Source: Nageia nagi
Taxonomy: Eukaryota > Pinophyta
Length of the DNA: 64,000 nt
Assembly: GCA_050084985.1 (NCBI GenBank)
Contig: JBITNC010000001.1
Coordinates: forward strand, 171,554,001 to 171,618,000
Direction of reading: 5' to 3'
The number at the start of each line of letters is the position of its first letter. The first letter of the stretch is position 1. This document shows positions 58,101 through 64,000 of the stretch, one piece after another. The notes under the pieces were generated by a model. It did not search any database. It saw nothing but the letters and a program-made list of their open reading frames with translations, and was not told where the DNA came from. Made by a program: the position numbers and the translations under genes.

Positions 58101-59890
58101 AAAGCAAGGATGAAATAAATATAATATTTATAATATGCTAAGCTAGATTGATAAAATATCATATAGAATATGCCAAAATTTTCACTCATGGGGGACCATG
58201 GCTAAATATTTTATTAGTATTCTCCTAATACTATGCTCTCGAATAATTATTCATGGATAAATAATGGAAGCACAAAGGGAGAATCTTAAAACATACCTGA
58301 TATTCAAACCTATAATGGTATAGAAAATTGAATTTTGCTTAATTTTTTACAAAGGAAGTACACTATTGATGCCCTAAAATCAATCAATGTATGTCATTGA
58401 TGTCATATTATTCTTTGAATTTTGCTAAAATAAAATTATTTTGGCTTTTGTTAATCAAAGTTTATTGATTCATCATACTTGTAGCTTAATATGAAATTGC
58501 CCCCAACTGATGCTAAAAAGGGTGTAAGGGAAGCCATCTTGTCACATAAATTAAATCCAAATCCACCATGTCATCATTCAACATGTGGAGGAGAACAAAG
58601 TTGTTTAGAGCTACAAGAAATGTAACATAGAATGTAGAGTGAAGTCTAGAAGGGGAGATAATACCTCTTCGATTTGCATATTTCTCCATGCCGACCATAG
58701 GCCATGCAAAAGATGCTGATTTATTCACTTGGCATGCATCAATTCCTATTAAAAAGTATCAACCTTTCCAAATACAAAATTAACTCACTTAATAACATCA
58801 AATGAAAATACAATACCTGTACCTAATGATGGAAGCATAATTTCTATACCAATCCTCATGCTAGGAAGTTACCATTAAGGTGAAGTACAGGAGGGTATTT
58901 AATTTTTGATTAACTCATGCATTAATACACCATTGATGCCCTGATGATATTACACCACCAACTTTGTGAAATAAGTGGAGCAAGCCATCCAATTAAGCAA
59001 TGGCTTCATATGTCACTGAATCTTGCAAATATCATGGACTTGTGGCTACTTGGGAGCAACCTTCTTGAAGATAGAATTTTACCCTACTAAATGGCTAAGA
59101 TCAAGTATTCATAATCTAATTTTTTTAGTTCTATATCATAGAAAAGTATCTACTATCATATGAAAAACTAGAAATTGATGGAAATGAAAAGGGCACATTG
59201 GAAACTCACCTAAATAGCAAATTAGCACGCTGTCGATGCCCTAAACTTAGTATAAATTTTAATGAAAAATTCAAATGATACAACTTTACCTAAGATATGT
59301 GGACATCATTTGAATAAATTCTGAGCATAAATTAGATCAAACATCCATCAATAGCACATATAACTCAAAGAAATGGATGCCTCTGACATCATGCAAATGG
59401 TAATTTTTAGTGCTTGAGAAAGAACAGGAGGGATTTAAAATTTTTTCATGGCAAATGAGCCCTCCACATAAATATTTTAGGATTTGTATGCATAAAAAGA
59501 GGTAATACCATAATCTGAAGCCCCAAATTCAACTTATAAAATCAAATTTTTATAAAAAATATGTCATTTTGACTTTGATGCCCTTACCATTTGGAGCCTT
59601 GACAAGTAGGCATTAACCTCCTCCTAGATTGATTGAGTTTGCCACCCTACCGTAAATGGTGCACTATTAGAGTGTCCATTACATCCATAGTTTGAGTGCA
59701 TTGAGTAGGAGGATGCCCATATAGGACCTATGACTATATAGTGATGGCTAATATCGACTAATGGAGTACTAATCGACCAATTACCAAGAGGATAGGTCAT
59801 CTAGCAAAGTATCTCCCTAGTCTACCATTCGAGCATGCAGTAAGTAGACTCAAATTTGATATATTATATTTTTATTATCAACACAGGTAG
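58101..59890. other. 3' region of gypsy element, no gene recognised
   Basis: A phrase of the type ATTGATGCCCTAAAA or ATTGATGCCCTGATGATAT occurs at 58367, 58931 and 59228 (also at 56381 as ATCGATGCCCTAGTAATAG). A 71-codon minus-strand frame at 58513-58728 is not recognised. Confidence 0.4.
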
Positions 59891-61290
59891 AGGATGGAGT
59901 AATAGACCAAATGGTACCTTACAGGATCATAAGGGGTTGATCTGAGGTGGGCCTATGAGGATCATAGCTTTGGATTTAGCTCGATATTTCCCATGAACTC
60001 AACAATCAGATGATATTTTAGATTGATGCAAGCTAGGGGAGCTTGCTTATGCAAGGATAGTGCAAGTAGACACTTCCCTTCTCATAGCCTTGGCTAAGAG
60101 ATGGTACCAGAATTGCTGCACATTTCACCTTCCCATAGGTGTGATGATAGTGACTCTAAGGGATGTATATCATATTTAGGATATACCCATCAGAGATGGT
60201 GTGGTGTGGTAGCATGTGGTATAGCCATGGTTTGTTGGATAGGTCCACTTGGTGGGTATAGGTCACCACAATCCATGGAGGCATGAAGGAGGTAGATGGA
60301 TGGCCTACAGGTGTTTGATATAGTGTGGATATGCTATGCAAACTATGTATGGCATGATGATGCATGCCATTTGGCATGGGTTAGATAGTCCCACTTATTC
60401 CAAACTTGATGAAATATTATGGAGCCATATCATCCAAAGTGTGTGCTAAGGTAGTTTGGGGTATTATAACCTATTCCCATTATGTCCCCAGTATACTAGA
60501 GATACCATGTAGAATAGGATGTACCTACTAATGTTGTAGATATGCCAACATGAACAGATGGATGGGGAGAGCCATAGGATCTAGATTCCCTAATAAATGT
60601 GATGCAAGTACCAAGGGTTGCCCTCGACTATGTAGGATGGTGGGCAGGAGTGCACCAAGGCCCATTGGGATTGGATGAGGTAGAGAGTAGTAATGATGGT
60701 GAAGTTGCAAGCCAAGCATTAGAGGAGGAGGATCAAATGCATGTGGATAATCTAATCAATGATGGGCCCCCATTAGTAAAGGGTATCAAGGTATTAGCGA
60801 TAGTTTCCCCTACCACAAGTAAGAAAGACTCAACTTATAGCTTTGTGATTTTCAAATAAATTGGTTAATGGGAGACTAACAACTATCATGTTTGATATGA
60901 AAGAGGATTTAGATACTCATGTACCTACCTTGGAGGTAGAGTTGGTCACAGTGAAGGCTACACTAGCAGTGAGAGATGCAGAGGTTATTTTACTATCATA
61001 GATAGTGAAGAGCCTCCAAGATGGGTTCATGATGCCCCCACCAGATTAGCAATGGGATTTTCTACAAAGTCAACATGATCAAATCACAACATAGGTCCAA
61101 GAGATATCCAAGCTATAGGCCAAGTTTTCAAGGTCCAAGACCCTCTTAGAGACTCATGGAATCATGGATAGTGGTATCTCAGGTGGAGTCTCTATCTTGG
61201 GTGCAAGTGTATGCAATGGAAGGAGGGTATGCTCAAGGAGTGATGTCTCCAATAGTGGGGCTAGTTCCCATCCATAGTGGTGGATGATGT
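59891..61290 (+). pseudogene. Plant-mobile-domain-like gene remnant, antisense to the surrounding gypsy element
   Basis: Frame near 60030-60180: LGELAYARIVQVDTSLLIAL, then AKRWYQNCCTFHLPIGVMIV and TLRDVYHIF. This closely resembles the plant mobile domain (PMD, as in MAIN and MAIN-like proteins), whose hallmark is ALVERW followed by THTFHLP-GEMTITLQDV. Weaker pieces follow (60200-60700), then an acidic EVASQALEEEDQMHVDN at 60700-60745 and a coiled-coil-like TLEVELVTVKATLAVRDAE near 60930-60985. Many stops are present. PMD genes are known passengers of plant gypsy and Mutator elements. Here the gene lies between gag and the 3' LTR, on the opposite strand. Confidence 0.55.
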
Positions 61291-62099
61291 AGGGCTAAGG
61301 CCCATGTATATCTATTTTGTACAAAATTTTGACTTTGAGATATATATATGATTCATTATTTATGGAATCAACATGCTTTGTTTTTTTGTGTGTTATATTT
61401 AGATGGTTGACATTGGACACACACATAGGCACAATGAACCGTAAAAACTAACTCACTAATAGTAAAACATGCTAAATACACACACATTATGTTATGTATA
61501 ATTGATAATGAGCATAAGACATGTACACAAATTGAAATGACACACAACCTAAAGGAACCAAATGTACCTTGGAGACACTAGTAAAGGACGTGAATGTGTG
61601 TATGAGCATATATGTCATGACACAACACCCAGGATCAACCTAGAGACTAAGACACAATGTTTAGAATGATAAAAAGTAAATTTAAACATTTTGTCTCAAG
61701 AAAATCACAATGTAGGAATCCCAAAATAGAGATAAAAGGCCATTGGCACTATGCATAGAGATGAGTTGGATCCCTATATTATGGACATTAGAGGGAAATG
61801 ATAGATACAAATAAGATAAATCACTAGATTGGTGTAAGAAAAAAGATACAAAAATACCATAGCTACTAATATACACTGATTATGATATCTAAAAGAGATA
61901 AAGGAAAACCTTATGTACTTGGGCAGTTTTCACCACCCAAATACACTTCACAGAGGCATGAACAAAAAGAGGCACTTTTGTAGTAGTCATCCCTATGTTG
62001 TTGGCACCCTGAAAGCAATAATTCATGCTACTAGTGCCACACTATTTGATTCCATTCCTATTCCTATTTAGAGGAGGATGCTTGTATGCATGAGTGTTA
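61291..62099. other. No recognised gene
   Basis: Pol (protease, reverse transcriptase, integrase) would be expected near here in an autonomous gypsy element lying on the minus strand, but no such motif is visible. Confidence 0.4.
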
Positions 62100-62159
62100 G
62101 CTAAAAAATAATGTAAAGTATGGGAAACACTTACTATATCGGTGCACCCTTGATATTAT

Positions 62160-63994
62160 GAAGAAGGTGTGGGATTATTGAATACCCCTAGCTATGCATT
62201 ATTTAGGTGTACAGGTCCCACCTGGTTAGCCAACTTTGTATCCATCCTGATTGCTCCATTATTAATGAAATCCTATATAAAGTTATGAAAAGTCTTGCAA
62301 TCCCAAGTTAGATGACCAGGTACCCTATGATAATTGCAAAATTCTTCATAGTGAAAATTTTTAGGCACACCATTAGTAAACTTAGGTTAAACAATAGGAG
62401 GAAATTCAAGTAGTTCCTCATCTAATAATACATTCAAAATATTAACAACACTATTAGTCAAAAGAGTATATTGGTGAGTATGTTTGGGTGGAGAAATACC
62501 TCATTTTTTGCATGTATCATTATTTGCTTCAATCTTGGTGTGATTTTCAGTAATAAGTTTTGTAGGTGAAGCATGATCAACATGTTTCATAGCACTCAAT
62601 TTTTTAATGCATGGTTCTTCTTTAGTAACAATGTCAATCATATCTCCTAAAGACATATCATGATTAGAAATGAAAAATAGCTTATATATAGGTAAGAGAC
62701 CATCCACAAAAATATGCTTGAGTTTGTGTTCATCCATGGTAATTTTACTAGCAATTTTTTTCCATAACTTCACAAAATCCTTCATTTATTGGTTAGGGAG
62801 TTGTTTAATTTTACACAATTCGTTAAGATAAACCTTCTTAGTAATGTTGTAACCATAATCATGTAAAAATATGTGAATCAAATCCTCATACCTATCAATG
62901 CTACTTTTAAGAAGGTGGAAGTACCATTTTAGATCCTCATCCTTCAAACTGTAAAAAAACAACTTAGCCAACAAATCTTGGTCATGCATATATTCAGTAG
63001 CTTCTTCATGAAATTTACGAATATGCATCCTAGGATCTTGCATACCATCAAACTTAGTAAATTTGAAATTCTTTTTTCAAGGGATTATTTTGGGAAGAAT
63101 TATATCAGTAAGGGATCTTTTTAAACATGAAAGGAAATCATCCTCACCACTCATAATGTTGTTAGGTCCTACATTGGTATTTAAGGATGGTGGTGGAGGA
63201 GGTTGTTGGATATTGTTTGGTGTTTGATGTGGAGTATATTTCAAAATAGGAAACTCATTAGTATGATTAACCTTATCCTAATCAAGTTCATGCAATACCC
63301 CTACCAAAATTTCCAATTATTCATATGGAGGTTGTTTATGCTAATTAGTATTTTCTTGGATATCTGTAATGATACCTACTTTAATCTTATGCTCCTCAAG
63401 AGTCTAAGTTGGTTGTAGCTTAAAGGTTTCTCTAATAAATTCGATAAGTTGTTGTTTAACAAGAGTTTTAATCTCATCATTAGGTAAAAGAATTTGAGTT
63501 TTACCTTTGTTTTCCCTATCGAAGTAATGTGGATTAAGGATCAAACTATTGTAAGATTCTTCTTCTTCATACTTAAGTTCTAATTGATCATCACTTCTGG
63601 AAACATATTCCTCTTGCAATGGCTATTCTAACTCAGTATCAAGCATTAGTTCAAGCTTTGCTCCATTAGGATATACATTGCCCACATTATGGTGAAAGTT
63701 GACCATGCTGCCTGCATTATGCATTTCATGTGTAGGTTGAAGATGTTTCAAATATTCCTTATAGAGGAACAAACTATCTTCTAATTCTATAGCTTTTGAA
63801 TTATTATCAAGAAAATTTGCATTGATAAAGTATAATAGAAGCATTATTACAAATACAAAATTATATCCTTTCTTTATTAAATAACACCTTTTGAATGGAT
63901 CAAGCATGGAAGGGAATCCTATCAAGATCAAGGAGTTCATCATCATCAAAGGGTTACGGATTAGGAGACAAATTATCCAAGTTGCTAGGGTCAA
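62160..63994 (-). pseudogene. Ty3/gypsy gag, nearly intact, running off the window edge
   Basis: From the right: an acidic N-terminal region (63994-63404), then the capsid-type core at 63043-62786, with HIRKFHEEATEYMHDQDLLA, LFFYSLKDEDLKWYFHL and YEDLIHIFLHDYGYN. One stop separates this from 62785-62501 (KDFVKLWKKIASKIT, DMIDIVTKEEPCIKKL). Further on, EEFCNYHRVPGHLTWDC near 62335 is a knuckle-like C/H/C motif of the kind found in plant gypsy Gag. Only about four stops occur in 1.8 kb, far fewer than in other gag remnants here. It probably belongs with the LTR at 56177-56859. Confidence 0.75.
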
Positions 63995-64000
63995 ATATAG

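Overview
The window looks like intergenic or intronic DNA of a large plant nuclear genome, most probably a gymnosperm. It is AT-rich and filled with decayed, nested retrotransposons. The only piece of an ordinary host gene I recognise is one exon of an OSCA/CSC1-type stress-gated cation channel (15468-15781, minus strand). No tRNA, rRNA, CRISPR or bacterial-type operon was seen. The taxonomic guess rests on transposon style and density and is inference.

Layout. 1-1880: degenerate tandem repeats (about 363-bp units, then shorter ones). 2130-4245: remnant of a Ty3/gypsy gag-protease gene (minus). 4411-8569: two related LTRs in the same direction around a minus-strand fragment of an unnamed protein (here ORF-X) and an array of short inverted-ended repeats. 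8912-10557: further arrays of such repeats. 10901-12618: the best-preserved ORF-X copy, interrupted by a Copia-type LTR. 13332-14178: another array. 14310-14907: an LTR. 15468-15781: the OSCA exon. 16581-24208: unrecognised decayed coding-like DNA, a 40-bp tandem array, a 401-bp tandem duplication, a palindrome array and another LTR. 26390-28223 and 47565-48870: the two halves of one L1-like LINE, split by a complete 19,341-bp Ty3/gypsy element (28224-47564) with a 5-bp target duplication. 50930-55250: a second, truncated, minus-strand copy of that gypsy family. 56177-63994: part of another minus-strand gypsy element (3' LTR, polypurine tract, 3' tandem repeats, antisense plant-mobile-domain-like gene, gag).

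The most interesting structure is the 19.3-kb element. Its LTRs are about 6.0 and 5.7 kb, and each carries a decayed reading region of about 3.3 kb: ORF-X, then an acidic stretch, then a coiled-coil stretch. The likely promoter for the genomic RNA lies downstream of it, so the reading region would sit in U3, a place where coding sequence is rare. Counting both LTRs, ORF-X relatives occur at five places in the window. Four families of short (about 45-60 bp) repeats with inverted ends, each with its own arm sequence, lie near ORF-X or in LTR-like DNA. Nearly every coding region is broken by stops and frameshifts, so the window is a fossil record rather than a set of working genes.
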